DNA from: Megaustenia siamemsis | Taxonomy: Eukaryota; Mollusca; Gastropoda; Stylommatophora; Ariophantidae | NCBI GenBank assembly: GCA_032433765.1 | Contig: JAVIAB010000051.1 | Span: 145,348,068-145,412,067, forward strand | Reading direction: 5' to 3' | Length of the DNA: 64,000 nucleotides | Shown: in pieces, positions 11,430-24,425 of the stretch | Layout: every line of letters starts with the position of its first letter | How positions within the stretch are numbered: the first letter of the stretch is position 1 | The notes under the pieces: generated by a model | Seen by the model: the letters and a program-made list of their open reading frames with translations, nothing else | Database searches by the model: none | Told to the model about the DNA's origin: nothing | Made by a program: the position numbers and the translations under genes

Positions 11430-11775
11430 CATGTGCCATAAAGTTTGCCGATCATACCCTGCCACAATTTTCTATCCACAGTGCATGACACAAATTCTGT
11501 TGCTCTGACTGTTTGCCATAGCATCACATTATCTATATATCTTCTCTCTTTGTCGTCCGTGATCTCCCTTTTCCTGTATTTTCCAAAGTACTTAAACTTT
11601 CCTCTTATCATATTGCACCCAATAAAATGTTGATTGTTTCTCCTTGTTAGCTGTCCAGGGAACTTTCAACATTCTTCTGGGAAATCCCACCCCAGTGGCC
11701 TCTAATCGTCTTTTTATTTGTTTATCTACAGTCCACGATTCGCTTCCATATATCAGAATTGGTCATTTAATATAT
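11430..11775 (-). pseudogene. Degraded LINE C-terminal fragment
   Basis: On the minus strand this resembles the C-terminal end of a reverse transcriptase also found at 16105-16600, 33580-34160 and 39680-40200. The shared + strand text includes CTCTCTTTGTCGTC and TTTTCCTGTATTTT. Frames are broken. Confidence 0.65.
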
Positions 11776-11782
11776 ATCGTTG

Positions 11783-12026
11783 TTGTAAATATGGTAAAAA
11801 TAAAAAAAAAAAGTAAAGTACCCTGTCACGCCAAGTGGCGTATAGGGAAATATGGTGTTAGTGACCCTATATTTTACGGACCTTCAGCACATGATTTTTG
11901 GGGTAATGTGATCGGTATTACGCCCGTGCTGCTTTACTTTCCCAGACAAAAATCCGGTACCCATTTAAGGCTGGGTGAACCCGGAAGCCGTCGGTTTGGA
12001 TCGAACCCAACCCCTTGTAAATATGG
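11783..12026 (-). mobile_element. SINE (family A), 5'-truncated, with flanking duplication
   Basis: A minus-oriented copy with the family tail (CACGCCAAGTGGCGTATAGG on + strand), the body, and a B box (GGATCGAACCC region) close to its 5' end. TTGTAAATATGG occurs at 11783-11794 and 12015-12026, consistent with a 10-12 base target-site duplication around a 5'-truncated copy. Confidence 0.8.
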
Positions 12027-13860
12027 AAAATACGATAATTGAAAACAAAATAATTCAAAGCAAGGAAGAAGCAAATTAAAAAAAAAAAATTCTGCGGTAA
12101 AGCTGGTAGCAAGGTAAGAATAATAAAAGCAGATGGAGTAGCAATACAACATGAAGTGAACAAATGTGGCTTTCTCCAGCCGTTTCTTGAACAACGAGAC
12201 AGATCGTGCCAATTATTTGGCTGATGTCCAGAAATCCCCCAAATGCCTGCACACAAAAATCACAAGCCCTTGTATTTAAGCTTGACAGCCAGGGCTAGAG
12301 ACAAAAACATCAAATATGAATAATTAAAGCAATTCCGGATGCACGGCACTCATCAGATGCGCGTTAAGCTAAAGCTTTGTTTATTTCTATTATTTCTTTA
12401 TTCATTTATTTTAGTTCTTCTGTCCTTTTCATGTGTAGTTTTTCTATTATAAATCTTTCGTTCTATTCTTAATAAAATACGCGTTACTTATGTTCATTTA
12501 TTTTTTATGCACGTATTTTTATTATATTATTTATTTAATTTTAAAGAATAGATTTGCGCCCTTAATTCTCTATCTACTTTTGATTTTTATTTTAAATTTG
12601 ACTAACCTCACTACTTTAATTTTTTAGATTCTTTATTATTTTATCTTAACTTTATATTTCAATGTGCATAGCATTTTATTCTCTACTCTAATATTTTGAA
12701 TTTATTTCTCTCTTCAACCGTATCTCATCCTTTGTCTACTCTTTATTCTTGTATCTACTCGTTGTTATTATTAGTTATTTATTAGCTTTTCCATGCCTTA
12801 GTCATTATTTCTTCCTTCTCCTGTGTACTTTATTCTAGTTTATACGTGTGTTTACTTCATAATTGTACTTACATTATTTTAAATACTTTTTTATAATTTA
12901 CTCTTTATCCTTCACTGTTTTCCTAATGCTTGATGATCAAAGTCATCCTATTGTAACCTATATTCTTGAAAGATATTGTGTACTTTTAAAAAATGTATAC
13001 ATGTTCGCTTTATATTTTAATGCAATTTATTTCTATTCACTCGGTGCATTATTATTATTTTGATATTTAACCTATATTTAGTTGCGAATTTTTATTTGTG
13101 ATTTCTCTCTGCGGCAATCACTCCTAGTCTCAGCAGCGAGGCCTGGCTTCAAACGTCAGTTACTCGTCGACATAACAAAAATATGAATACCTCTGAAGAT
13201 GGAGCTACTGCTTGTGCGACGATGGACCCCCTGAGCACTCAGAGAAAAACGAACCAACACGCAAAATTCAGTTCCTAGTCTCTAGGGACTTCGCCAAAGC
13301 GAAAAGCTGGCAAACGCAAAAAAAAAAAAAAAAAAAACAACAACGACGACCTACATTTGCCTCATTGCGCCCACGCTGCCTCCTCCCACATAACCTGACA
13401 GTCATTGACTTTCCCGATAACAAACATCTTTCCATATCGTCTTATTTTTCTACTGGACATTAATTTCAGCGAGAGCGTCACAGAATGATCTGTAGACGGA
13501 AACTTAGGATGGCAGCGAGGCTTCATGCGATGTTTTAGGAGCGCTAACTACGGCCAGCTTCAAATGAAGTTAATTAACGGATTTCTTTTTGTGTTCATTT
13601 AACAAGAAAAGATAAAATAATATCAGTTCGAAGTGAGAAGCACCTGATAATGTCACCGTGAGGGCTCCCCGAAACTTGTCGGGGAGGCGATGATGATAGC
13701 GGGAAGGTGGGGGGGGGGGGCGATTAATGTATCAGGGTCTACCCAATCCTTTAACACTAAGATTTAGATGTAGTGAGACAGGGGCTGAGACGGCAATTTT
13801 CCGATTGATGCTGAAGATCTTTTCCTTCCTAGATGGTTGTATAAGGCCCACAATGAAACG
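12027..13860. other. AT-rich unannotated DNA
   Basis: Mostly AT-rich text with a poly(A) tract at 13320-13337, a perfect 8-bp-stem hairpin at 13665-13686 and a poly(G) tract near 13710-13720. No gene is recognised. Confidence 0.5.
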
Positions 13861-13867
13861 AGCCAGC

Positions 13868-15500
13868 AACGACTGGCGTAGATGTACAGTTGGCTAGTGA
13901 TGTCTGATGTAGATGTACAGTTGGCTGGTGATGTCTGATGTAGATGTACAGTTGGTTGTTGATATCTGATGTTGATGTATAGTTGGTTGTTGATATCTGA
14001 TGTAGATGTACAGTTGGCTGGTGATGACTGATGTAGATGTACAGTTGGCTGGTGATGACTGATGTAGATGTACAGTTGGGTGGTGATGACTGATGTAGAT
14101 GTACAGTTGGGTGGTGATGACTGATGTAGATGTACAGTTGGGTGGTGATGACTGATATAGATGTACAGTTGGGTGGTGATGACTGATGTAGATGTACAGT
14201 TGGGTGGTGATGATTGATTTAGATGTACAGTTGGGTGGTGATGTCTGATGGTGATGTACAGTTGGTTGGTAATGACTGGTGTCGATGTACAGTTGAGTGG
14301 TGATGTCTGATGTAGATGTACAGTTGGGTGGTGATGTCTGATGTAGATGTACAGTTGGGTGGCGATATCTGATGTAGATGTACAGTTGGGTGGTGATGTC
14401 TGATGTAGATGTACAGTTGGTTGTTGATATCTGATGTAGATGTACAGTTGTATAGTGATGTCTGATGTAGATGTACAGTTGGGTGGTGATGACTGGTGTA
14501 GATGTACAGTTGGGTGGTGATGACTGGTGTAGATGTACAGTTGGGTGGTGATGACTTATGTAGATGTACAGTTGGGTGGTGATGACTTATGTAGATGTAC
14601 AGTTGGGTGGTGATGACTGGTGTAGATGTACAGTTGGGTGGTGATGACTGATGTAGATGTACAGTTGTTGGATGGTGATGACTGGTGTAGATGTACAGTT
14701 GTATAGTGATGTCTGATGTAGATGTACAGTTGGGTGGTGATGACTGGTGTAGATGTACAGTTGGGTGGTGATGTCTTATGTAGATGTGCAGTTGGGTGGT
14801 TATGATTGGTGCAGATGTACAGTTGGGTGGTGATGACTGGTGCAGATGTACAGTTGGGTGGTGATGTCTGATATTTATGTACAGTTAGGTGGTGATGACT
14901 GATGTAGATGTACAGTTGGGTGGTGATGTCTGATGTCGATGTACATTTGTATGGTGATGTCTGATGTAGACGTACAGTTAGGTGGTGATAACTGGTGTAG
15001 ATGTACAGGTGGGTGGTAATGACTGGTGTAGATGTACAGTTGGGTGGTGATGTCTGATATTGATGTACAGTTAGGTGGTGATGACTGATGTAGATGTACA
15101 GTTGGGTGGTGATGACTGATGTAGAGGTAAAGTTGGGTGGTGATGACAGGTGTAGAGGTAAAGTTGGGTGGTGATGACTGGTGTAGATGTACAGTTGGGT
15201 GGTGATGACTGATGTAGATGTACAGTTGGGTGGTAATGTCTGATGTAGATGTACAGTTGGGTGGTGATAACCGGTGTATATGTACATTTGGGTGGTGATA
15301 ACCGGTGTAGATGTACAGTTGGGTGGTGATAACCGGTGTATATGTACAGTTGGGTGGTGATGTCTAATGTAGATGTACAGTTGGGTGGTGATAACCGGTG
15401 TATATGTACAGTTGGGTGGTGATAACCGGTGTATATGTACAGTTGGGTGGTGATAACCGGTGTAGATGTACAGTTGGGTGGTGATAACCGGTGTAGATGT
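13868..15500. repeat. 31-bp minisatellite, ~52 copies
   Basis: The unit contains GATGTAGATGTACAGTTGGG and TGGTGATGACTG. Copies differ mainly at the GACTG/GTCTG/AACCGG end, and variants cluster: AACCGG dominates after 15270. The histidine/threonine-rich minus-strand frames over this array are repeat artefacts. Confidence 0.95.
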
Positions 15501-16100
15501 TTAGTTATTACATTCAAATCTCAAACTTCTTTCTAATATCGAGCGGAAACAATGGTCATTTTGTGCCCATTTTCTTGGGGCGAAATAACTGTAATATTTT
15601 GCAATAAATCTAAAAATAATGGAGGGACGACGAAAGAAATATACAAGGCTATTAAAGAGAATAATTTGATAGGATGTCAACAACAGAACTGATATACATA
15701 TGTAGAGATAGATAGTTGTGGAGAGACGTGATCACCTGCGCCAGTAGAGACGGTATTTGATGACGATGATGATAGTTGTGCACATTCAGATATTTTGTGC
15801 GAATACGGACGCTGAAGAAGCAACAAAAATGGAAAGAGAAACATTTAAATTATCATAATTTCATGAACATTCTTAAGGAACATTTTGGACAAATACAATT
15901 TGTAGTCAGGAACTGCGTTTTAAAAAAAATGCAGCGATGAAGAAATGCTGGCCCGATGGGTTACGTGCTCAGAAAGCATCATGTGACCTGTCACATGCCT
16001 TTCACTCTGATGTGACAAGCAAATGATAGGTAGACAAAGGAGAGTAGAACTAAAGATAGATAGTGTGAACCAGACGTTGGGCATTCTTCTAAGGATAGCG
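15501..16100. other. Unannotated DNA
   Basis: No gene, repeat or element recognised. Confidence 0.45.
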
Positions 16101-16104
16101 CATA

Positions 16105-16600
16105 ATTATCATAAACATGCGCCATACAGGTTGGCGTAGGCGATCATGTCCTTCCACAATCGTCTATCCATCGTATCCATTGTGTTATTCACTGTTTTCC
16201 ATGTCATGACACCAAGCTTCTAAAGTATTTTCTCTCTTTGTCGTCCGCGGTCTCTCTTTCTCTGTATTTTGCCAGTTGTAACCAAATATTCCAACTTTCC
16301 TCTTCTCATGATGTGCCAGAAAAATATTGATTGTTTCTTTCTGGTGTTTTTTAGTAGCTCCCTTTTTGTATTGGCCTCTTTAATAATTTTCTCGTGTGTT
16401 TTTTTTAGTTGCCCAGGGAACTCTTAACATTCTTCCAAGAAATTCCATGTGGCCTCTATTCGTCTTTTCATTTGTTTGTTTACTGTCCTTGATTCACTTC
16501 CATATCTCACAATTGGCTAAATATAACACCGGTGAACTCTCTTTCTTACTTCTATTGACATAGACATGTTGCACGACATGTTTTTTTTTCCATTTTCTTA
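16105..16600 (-). pseudogene. Degraded LINE C-terminal fragment
   Basis: Minus-strand remnant of the same LINE family as 33580-34160. Shared + strand markers are GGCGTAGGCGATCATGTCCT near its 3' end and TTTGCCAGTTGTAACCAAAT. Many frame breaks. Confidence 0.75.
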
Positions 16601-16779
16601 AATGTTACTTTGGCAGAACATAACAGAACAGCATGATTTTTACTCTAAAAGCCTTGTCAAGGTGTGTCGTCATTCATTACTTTGTTGGCCTGTGGTCAAG
16701 TAGAAAATAACAAAGACAAAACTGTATCCTTTGCTGTACCTGAACTGTGGTTATATCTTCATCATGTCATTCTAGCGTC

Positions 16780-17060
16780 GTTAGATTTGGGCTTATAGTA
16801 ATGTGTTTAACCATCCGTCTCTATTCTGGGCGAGATGTTCGGTCTTATCAAATGAGTTTATGCCAGTCAACTTTTCTTCTCTTTTCAGTGTTATTTTCAA
16901 TATATCTCTAGGACTTTATTTTTTCTGCATACCGATGTTTCCCATATAAGAATCTGTTTTGATATTCTATTGTTGTCTCTTCTCAACACATGCGCAACGT
17001 TTGTCCATCCTTTATTTCTAATTGTAGATAGTTTGTTGCTATTTCTCTTCTATAACAGAT
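16780..17060 (-). pseudogene. Old degraded copy of the RTE-like LINE C-terminus
   Basis: Read on the minus strand it carries a frame-broken version of the RRDNNRI...LIWET motif, as in the intact LINE at 29252. It is an older relative of that family. Confidence 0.6.
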
Positions 17061-17074
17061 TATTATATCTTCTC

Positions 17075-17465
17075 AACATTCATTTATGATGTAGAAACAT
17101 GGACGTTAGACAAGAAAACAGAACACATAATAGTATTGAAGAATAGAAATAATTGAATGTAAAGAAAAATAAAACAAATGATGAAGTCTTACAACAACTA
17201 AAAATAAAAAGAGAACTACTGCACACAATTCAAACATGACAGATGAGATTTTTTAGGACATGTTAAAAGACACAACAGCTTGCCAAAAGTGATATTGGGA
17301 GGTATAAATGCACGCTTAAAGGGGCAGAGGCAGACCAAGATTAACATGGACGAGTAACATCAAACGATGGATAAGTCAGCCTATGACAGACAACCTGCAC
17401 CATCAAAGCAAGAGACAAAGCTGAATGGTCGTTCCATGGTAGTTAGCCTTCGATGCGGAGACGGC
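17075..17465 (+). pseudogene. Degraded LINE C-terminal fragment (second family)
   Basis: The frame-broken translation contains MRFF/LGHVKRHN-like and KGQRQTKI-like segments ending near LRCGDGT. The same family recurs at 51180-51625 (+) and 63597-63780 (-). Confidence 0.7.
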
Positions 17466-17636
17466 ACTTAATAATGAATTCCATTCTGTATATTATTCTT
17501 GAATTCATTCCTTTGTTTTGAGGATATCCTGATTAGGAATTTATCCTTATTAGATAGCGTGTAACTCTATTTTCGTAGTTAAATCGATGTTACTCTCTGA
17601 CTTGTACCACTATCATCATATCTTACCTCACCATCA

Positions 17637-20600
17637 ACTTTGGCTCATGTGGCTAGTCATTACACACCAAATCTTCTCAAGTGGCTAGTCATTACACACC
17701 AAATCTTCTCATGTGGCTAGTCATTACACACCAAATCTTCTCATGTGGCTAGTCATTACACACCAAATTTTCTCATGTGGCTAGTCATTACACACTAAAT
17801 CTTCTCATGTGGCTAGTCATTACACACCAAATCTTCTCATGTGGCTAGTCATTACACACTAAATCTTCTCATGTGGCTAGTCATTACACACTAAATCTTC
17901 TCATGTGGCTAGTCATTACACACTAAATCTTCTCATGTGGCTAGTCATTACACACCAAATCTTCTCATGTGGCTAGTCATTACACACCAAATCTTCTCAT
18001 GTGGCTAGTCATTACACACCAAATCTTCTCATGTGGCTAGTCATTACACACCAAATCTTCTCATGTGGCTAGTCATTACACACTAAATCTTCTCATGTGG
18101 CTAGTCATTACACACTAAATCTTCTCATGTGGCTAGTCATTACACACCAAATCTTCTCATGTGGCTAGTCATTACACACCAAATTTTCTCATGTGGCTAG
18201 TCATTACACACTAAATCTTCTCATGTGGCTAGTCATTACACACCAAATCTTCTCATGTGGCTAGTCATTACACACTAAATCTTCTCATGTGGCTAGTCAT
18301 TACACACTAAATCTTCTCATGTGGCTAGTCATTACACACCAAATCTTCTCATGTGGCTAGTCATTACACACCAAATCTTCTCATGTGGCTAGTCATTACA
18401 CACCAAATCTTCTCATGTGGCTAGTCATTACACACTAAATCTTCTCATGTGGCTAGTCATTACACACCAAATCTTCTCATGTGGCTAGTCATTACACACT
18501 AAATCTTCTCAAGTGGCTAGTCATTACACACCAAATCTTCTCATGTGGCTATTCATTACACACCAAATCTTCTCATGTGGCTAGTCATTACACACTAAAT
18601 CTTCTCATGTGGCTAGTCATTACACACTAAATCTTCTCATGTGGCTAGTCATTACACACCAAATCTTCTCATGTGGCTAGTCATTACACACCAAATCTTC
18701 TCATGTGGCTAGTCATTACACACTAAATCTTCTCATGTGGCTAGTCATTACACACTAAATCTTCTCATGTGGCTAGTCATTACACACTAAATCTTCTCAT
18801 GTGGCTAGTCATTACACACCAAATCTTCTCATGTGGCTAGTCATTACACACCAAATCTTCTCATGTGGCTAGTCATTACACACCAAATTTTCTCATGTGG
18901 CTAGTCATTACACACCAAATCTTCTCATGTGGCTAGTCATTACACACTAAATCTTCTCATGTGGCTAGTCATTACACACTAAATCTTCTCATGTGGCTAG
19001 TCATTACACACTAAATCTTCTCATGTGGCTAGTCATTACACACCAAATCTTCTCATGTGGCTAGTCATTACACACCAAATTTTCTCATGTGGCTAGTCAT
19101 TACACACCAAATTTTCTCATGTGGCTAGTCATTACACACCAAATCTTCTCATGTGGCTAGTAATTACACACCGAATCTTCTCATGTGGCTAGTCATTACA
19201 CACCAAATCTTCTCATGTGGCTAGTCATTACACACCAAATCTTCTCATGTGGCTAGTCATTACACACCAAATCTTCTCATGCGGCTAGTCATTACACACC
19301 AAATCTTCTCATGTGGCTAGTCATTACACACCAAATCTTCTCATGTGGCTAGTCATTACACACTAAATCTTCTCATGTGGCTAGTCATTACACACCAAAT
19401 CTTCTCATGTGGCTAGTCATTACACACCAAATCTTCTCATGTGGCTAGTCATTACACACTAAATCTTCTCATGTGGCTAGTCATTACACACTAAATCTTC
19501 TCATGTGGCTAGTCATTACACACCAAATCTTCTCATGTGGCTAGTCATTACACACCAAATCTTCTCATGTGGCTAGTCATTACACACTAAATCTTCTCAT
19601 GTGGCTAGTCATTACACACTAAATCTTCTCATGTGGCTAGTCATTACACACTAAATCTTCTCATGTGGCTAATCATTACACACCAAATCTTCTCATGTGG
19701 CTAGTCATTACACACCAAATCTTCTCATGTGGCTAGTCATTACACACCAAATCTTCTCATGTGGCTAGTCATTACACACCAAATCTTCTCATGTGGCTAG
19801 TCATTACACACCAAATCTTCTCATGTGGCTAGTCATTACACACCAAATCTTCTCATGTGGCTAGTCATTACACACTAAATCTTCTCATGTGGCTAGTCTT
19901 TACACACTAAATCTTCTCATGTGGCTAGTCATTACACACTAAATCTTCTCATGTGGCTAATCATTACACACCAAATCTTCTCATGTGGCTAGTCATTACA
20001 CACCAAATCTTCTCATGTGGCTAGTCATTACACACCAAATCTTCTCATGTGGCTAGTCATTACACACCAAATCTTCTCATGTGGCTAGTCATTACACACT
20101 AAATCTTCTCATGTGGCTAGTCATTACACACCAAATCTTCTCATGTGGCTAGTCATTACACACCAAATTTTCTCATGTGGCTAGTCATTACACACCAAAT
20201 CTTCTCATGTGGCTAGTAATTACACACCGAATCTTCTCATGTGGCTAGTCATTACACACCAAATCTTCTCATGTGGCTATTCATTACACACCAGATCTTC
20301 TCATGTGGCTAGTAATTACACACTAAATCTTCTCATGTGGCTAGTCATTACACACCAAATCTTCTCATGTGGCTAGTCATTACACACTAAATCTTCTCAT
20401 GTGGCTAGTCATTACACACCAAATCTTCTCATGTGGCTAGTCATTACACACCAAATCTTCTCATGTGGCTAGTCATTACACACTAAATCTTCTCATGTGG
20501 CTAGTCATTACACACCAAATCTTCTCATGTGGCTAGTCATTACACACCAAATCTTCTCATGTGGCTAGTCATTACACACTAAATCTTCTCATGTGGCTAG

Positions 20601-21487
20601 TCATTACACACTAAATCTTCTCATGTGGCTAGTCATTACACACCAAATCTTCTCATGTGGCTAGTCATTACACACCAAATCTTCTCATGTGGCTAGTCAT
20701 TACACACTAAATCTTCTCATGTGGCTAGTCATTACACACTAAATCTTCTCATGTGGCTAGTCATTACACACTAAATCTTCTCATGTGGCTAATCATTACA
20801 CACCAAATCTTCTCATGTGGCTAGTCATTACACACCAAATCTTCTCATGTGGCTAGTTATTACACACCAAATCTTCTCATGTGGCTAGTCATTACACACC
20901 AAATCTTCTCATGTGGCTAGTCATTACACACTAAATCTTCTCATGTGGCTAGTCATTACACACTAAATCTTCTCATGTGGCTAGTCATTACACACCAAAT
21001 TTTCTCATGTGGCTAGTCATTACACACCAAATCTTCTCATGTGGCTAGTAATTACACACCGAATCTTCTCATGTAGCTAGTCATTACACACCAAATCTTC
21101 TCATGTGGCTAGTCATTACACACCAAATCTTCTCATGTGGCTAGTCATTACACACCAAATCTTCTCATGTGGCTAGTCATTACACACCAAATCTTCTCAT
21201 GTGGCTAGTCATTACACACCAAATCTTCTCATGTGGCTAGTCATTACACACCAAATCTTCTCATGTGGCTAGTCATTACACACCAAATCTTCTCATGTGG
21301 CTAGTCATTACACACCAAATTTTCTCATGTGGCTAGTCATTACACACCAAATCTTCTCATGTGGCTAGTCATTACACACTAAATCTTCTCATGTGGCTAG
21401 TCATTACACACCAAATCTTCTCATGTGGCTAGTCATTACACACTAAATCTTCTCATGTGGCTAGTCATTAAACACCAAATCTTCTCT
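17637..21487. repeat. 32-bp satellite array, ~120 copies, with higher-order periodicity
   Basis: The unit contains TCATGTGGCTAGTCATTACA and CAC(C/T)AAATCTTC. Two main variants (CACCAAAT and CACTAAAT) alternate irregularly. Rare variants mark higher-order copies: AGTAATTACACACCGAATC at 19161, 20217 and 21049, and CTAATCATT at 19671, 19959 and 20791. The spacings 1056, 832, 288 and 832 are all exact multiples of 32. Confidence 0.97.
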
Positions 21488-21760
21488 TAAAATGTGAAGA
21501 CCATATTAGTTTATCCGCCATTGTCCCGTTTACTATACCTTAGCACGTCTAAGGTAGCTTTTAGTCCAGCATGCTTTTATTTTAATGAGAGCGCCCGTAA
21601 TGACAAGCATGCTATGGGACACTTATGAAGACTTCCTGTTGGCGGTTTTATGTTCAGTTTATCTTTTAGTTTGGTAATGCTAAACATAGAAAACTGATCC
21701 GTAGATGGCGCACGTGCAAAGGATCGGGATGTCATTTTTAATGCCCTCAGTAAGGTAGGA

Positions 21761-22140
21761 CGGAGCGGCGATAGCTCGGTGGTTAGTGGACTGGCCTAGA
21801 GAGGACAAGAGGTAGCGTTCGATCCTGATCGACGTCTTCCGGGTTCACCCAGCCTTAAATGGGTACCGGATTTTTCTGGGAAAAAAGCTGCACGGGCATA
21901 ATGCCGACCACTTTACCAAAAAATCATGTGCCGAAGGTCTGTAAAATTTATGGTCACTAACACCATATTCCCTATACGCCACTTGGCGTGACGGGTCACT
22001 AACACCATATTCCCTATACGCCACTTGGCGTGACGGGTCACTAACACCATATTCCCTATATGCCACTTGGCGTGACGGGTCACTAACACCATATACCCTA
22101 TACGCCACTTGGCGTGACGGGGCTCTTTACTGTTACTTTT
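21761..22140 (+). mobile_element. SINE (family A) with its 3' tail amplified into four 42-bp copies
   Basis: The head has an A box (TAGCTCGGTGG) and B box (CGTTCGATCC), then the GGGTTCACCCAGCCTTAAAT body. The 3' tail unit, GTCACTAACACC plus CGCCACTTGGCGTGACGG, begins at 21953, 21995, 22037 and 22079, exactly 42 bases apart. Other copies in the window carry it once. Confidence 0.9.
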
Positions 22141-22189
22141 CTACAGGGAAGTATGGCGAGATAATGATTGAATCAATGACCATGTATCT

Positions 22190-22690
22190 ACAACCATGTC
22201 CAGACTACACGAACATCAGGTCGAAACTGGAGATCCCAGAAAAGAGTGCTACGTGAGGATACGTATTGTATTGGTGAACTAATTATATGTGGTGAACTAA
22301 TTATATGTGGTGAACTAATTATATGTGGTGAACTAATACACGGAAAAAGACAAATCGGCAGACCTAAACTACGATATAGAGATATCTGTAAATCATCTCT
22401 GAATGACTTCTTCATCTGTGAAAATGACTGGGAACATCTAGCAAGTGATCGCACATCATGGAGAGCATGTATAAGGAATGGTATAACATCATTGAGACTG
22501 TGTTTAGGCAACACTTAGAAGTGAAAAGACTTATGAAAAATGATGGAAAACCCTGTGGATCAGTGGGCATGACTTGTTCATTCTGTGGCCAAGTGTGTTT
22601 GTCAAACATTGGTAGAATTAGCCACGAGAGAAGCTGTTCGACAAAAAAAAAACCTCACCAAAAAAAAAAAATGCACAATAGCCTCCACCA
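22190..22690 (+). pseudogene. LINE C-terminal fragment with C2H2-like zinc finger and internal 18-bp expansion
   Basis: The frame includes GKRQIGRPKLRYRDICKSSL, a WEHLASDRTSWRACI segment typical of LINE C-termini, and then, in another frame, a C2H2-like finger (CSFCGQ...RISHERSC). An 18-bp unit is repeated about four times at 22262-22336, adding six-residue repeats in frame. The fragment lacks the endonuclease and most of the reverse transcriptase. Confidence 0.7.
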
Positions 22691-22854
22691 GACCGCCTGA
22701 CAAGACGAGAAGGATCATATATTGAGCGTTAGTGTTATTAAGTAACCGTAACGTAAATGTTATCGTAGGTCATCTATTTTATTTTTCAATGCACGAGCAT
22801 TAGTGCTTGATCGTCTGCGACAAGATCGTCAATCCGTTTTCTCTTAGATGGATT

Positions 22855-23560
22855 GGCCTACTTACACATGTAGTCATGACCTACTTATACATGTATTCCT
22901 GGCCAACTTACACATGTATTCCTGGCCTACTTACACTTGAAGTCCTTGCCTACTCACACATGAATTCCTGGCATACTAACACATGTAGTCCTGGCATACT
23001 TCTACATGTAGTCCTGGCATACTTCTACATGTAGTTCTGGCCAACTTGCATGTAGTCCTTGCCTACTTACACATCTATTCCTGGCCTACTTACACATCTA
23101 GTCTTGGCATACTTACACATGTAGTCCTTGCCTACTTACACATCTATTCCTGGCCTACTTACACATCTAGTCTTGGCATACTTACACATGTAGTCCTTGC
23201 CTACTTACACATCTATTCCTGGCCTACTTACACATCTATTCCTGCCCTACTTACACATCTAGTCTTGGCATACTAACACATGTAGTCCTTGCCTACTTAC
23301 ACATCTATTCCTGGCCTACTTACACATCTAGTCTTGGCATACTTACACATGTAGTCCTTGCCTACTTACACATCTATTCCTGGCCTACTTACACATCTAT
23401 TCCTGGCCTACTTACACATCTAGTCTTGGCATACTAACACATGTAGTCCTTGCCTACTTACACATCTATTCCTGGCCTACTTACACATCTAGTCTTGGCA
23501 TACTTACACATGTAGTTCTTGCCTACTTACAAATGTAGTCCTGGCCTATTTACATATTTA
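22855..23560. repeat. 23-bp minisatellite, ~31 copies, with 69-bp trimer order
   Basis: The basic unit is CCTACTTACACATCTATTCC plus TGG. Three variants, ending in TATTCCTGG, TAGTCTTGG and TAGTCCTTG, follow each other so that a 69-bp trimer repeats over much of the array. Confidence 0.93.
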
Positions 23561-24185
23561 GTCAATGCACATAGCCTTTGGTGTCTTTACAGACGATTGG
23601 TAGCAAGCAATGATACTAAGCCAGTAGTTTTATCAAATATGTGTCTTTTGCTGGATGTTGCATTGCTAAACAGCTTGCTTTCGTGGCTGAATCTGCCAAT
23701 AATGGATAGACAGATTGGAACGCAGACTGAACAAGATGTATTCGTTGGGCTTGGCCTCGTCTTCTTTCTCTGCGTCTTTTGAATTTGATATCAATGCTGC
23801 CTGGAATGTTGCTGTGCCGTTTTTTTTATTTTGGTTGTCCGTGTGCTCTGCCGCCAGATTCTCCCAGTTTCTCTCACTGATAGAACTATGAGATCAATGT
23901 CGTCTTTAACAAGGGAGACAACTATGTTATCAGTGATACTTTTCCAGTCTTCTGCCCTTGTTGTCGTGAGCTATAAAGAATAGATCTCTACTTGTTTCAG
24001 ATGTATATTTGCGTCTATATGGGTTTGAAGAATGTGTTGGTGATGCACATATGTTCACTGTATGGTTCTAACAATTTCTTTCTTGTTTCGTTTCTTTCTG
24101 TTTTGTCACCGTCAAATTAAATATTAAAATAAAAAAAACGAAATATTAAATTTTAAATAAATATTAAATTAAATCTATTTAAATT
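23561..24185. other. Unannotated DNA
   Basis: An 87-codon frame at 23519-23782 straddles the end of the array and has no family signature. Nothing else is recognised. Confidence 0.4.
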
Positions 24186-24187
24186 AA

Positions 24188-24425
24188 ATGAACTATATAA
24201 TAATGTGGAATATATAATAATGTAAAATATATAATAATGTGAAATATATAATAATGTGAAATATATAATAATGTAAAATATGTAATAATGTAAAATATAT
24301 AATAATGTGAAATATATAATAATTTGAAACATATAATAATGTAAAATATATAATAATGTGAAATATATAATAATGTGAAATATATAATAATGTAAAATAT
24401 ATAATAATGTGAAATATATAATAAT
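24188..24425. repeat. 17-bp AT-rich minisatellite, ~14 copies
   Basis: Unit AATGTGAAATATATAAT. Because 17 is not a multiple of three, frames on the minus strand cycle through isoleucine/tyrosine-rich text; these are artefacts. Confidence 0.93.

Noticed and set aside
13665..13686. Perfect hairpin (CTCCCCGA stem, six-base loop)
   Set aside because: Isolated short stem without context to suggest a structured RNA or element end.
14556..15517. Long minus-strand histidine/threonine-rich frames
   Set aside because: They lie entirely in the 31-bp array; the stop-free unit cycles through frames.
17637..21487. Regular ~32-bp direct repeats resembling a CRISPR array
   Set aside because: The repeats are head-to-tail with no unique spacers, in a eukaryotic context without Cas genes.
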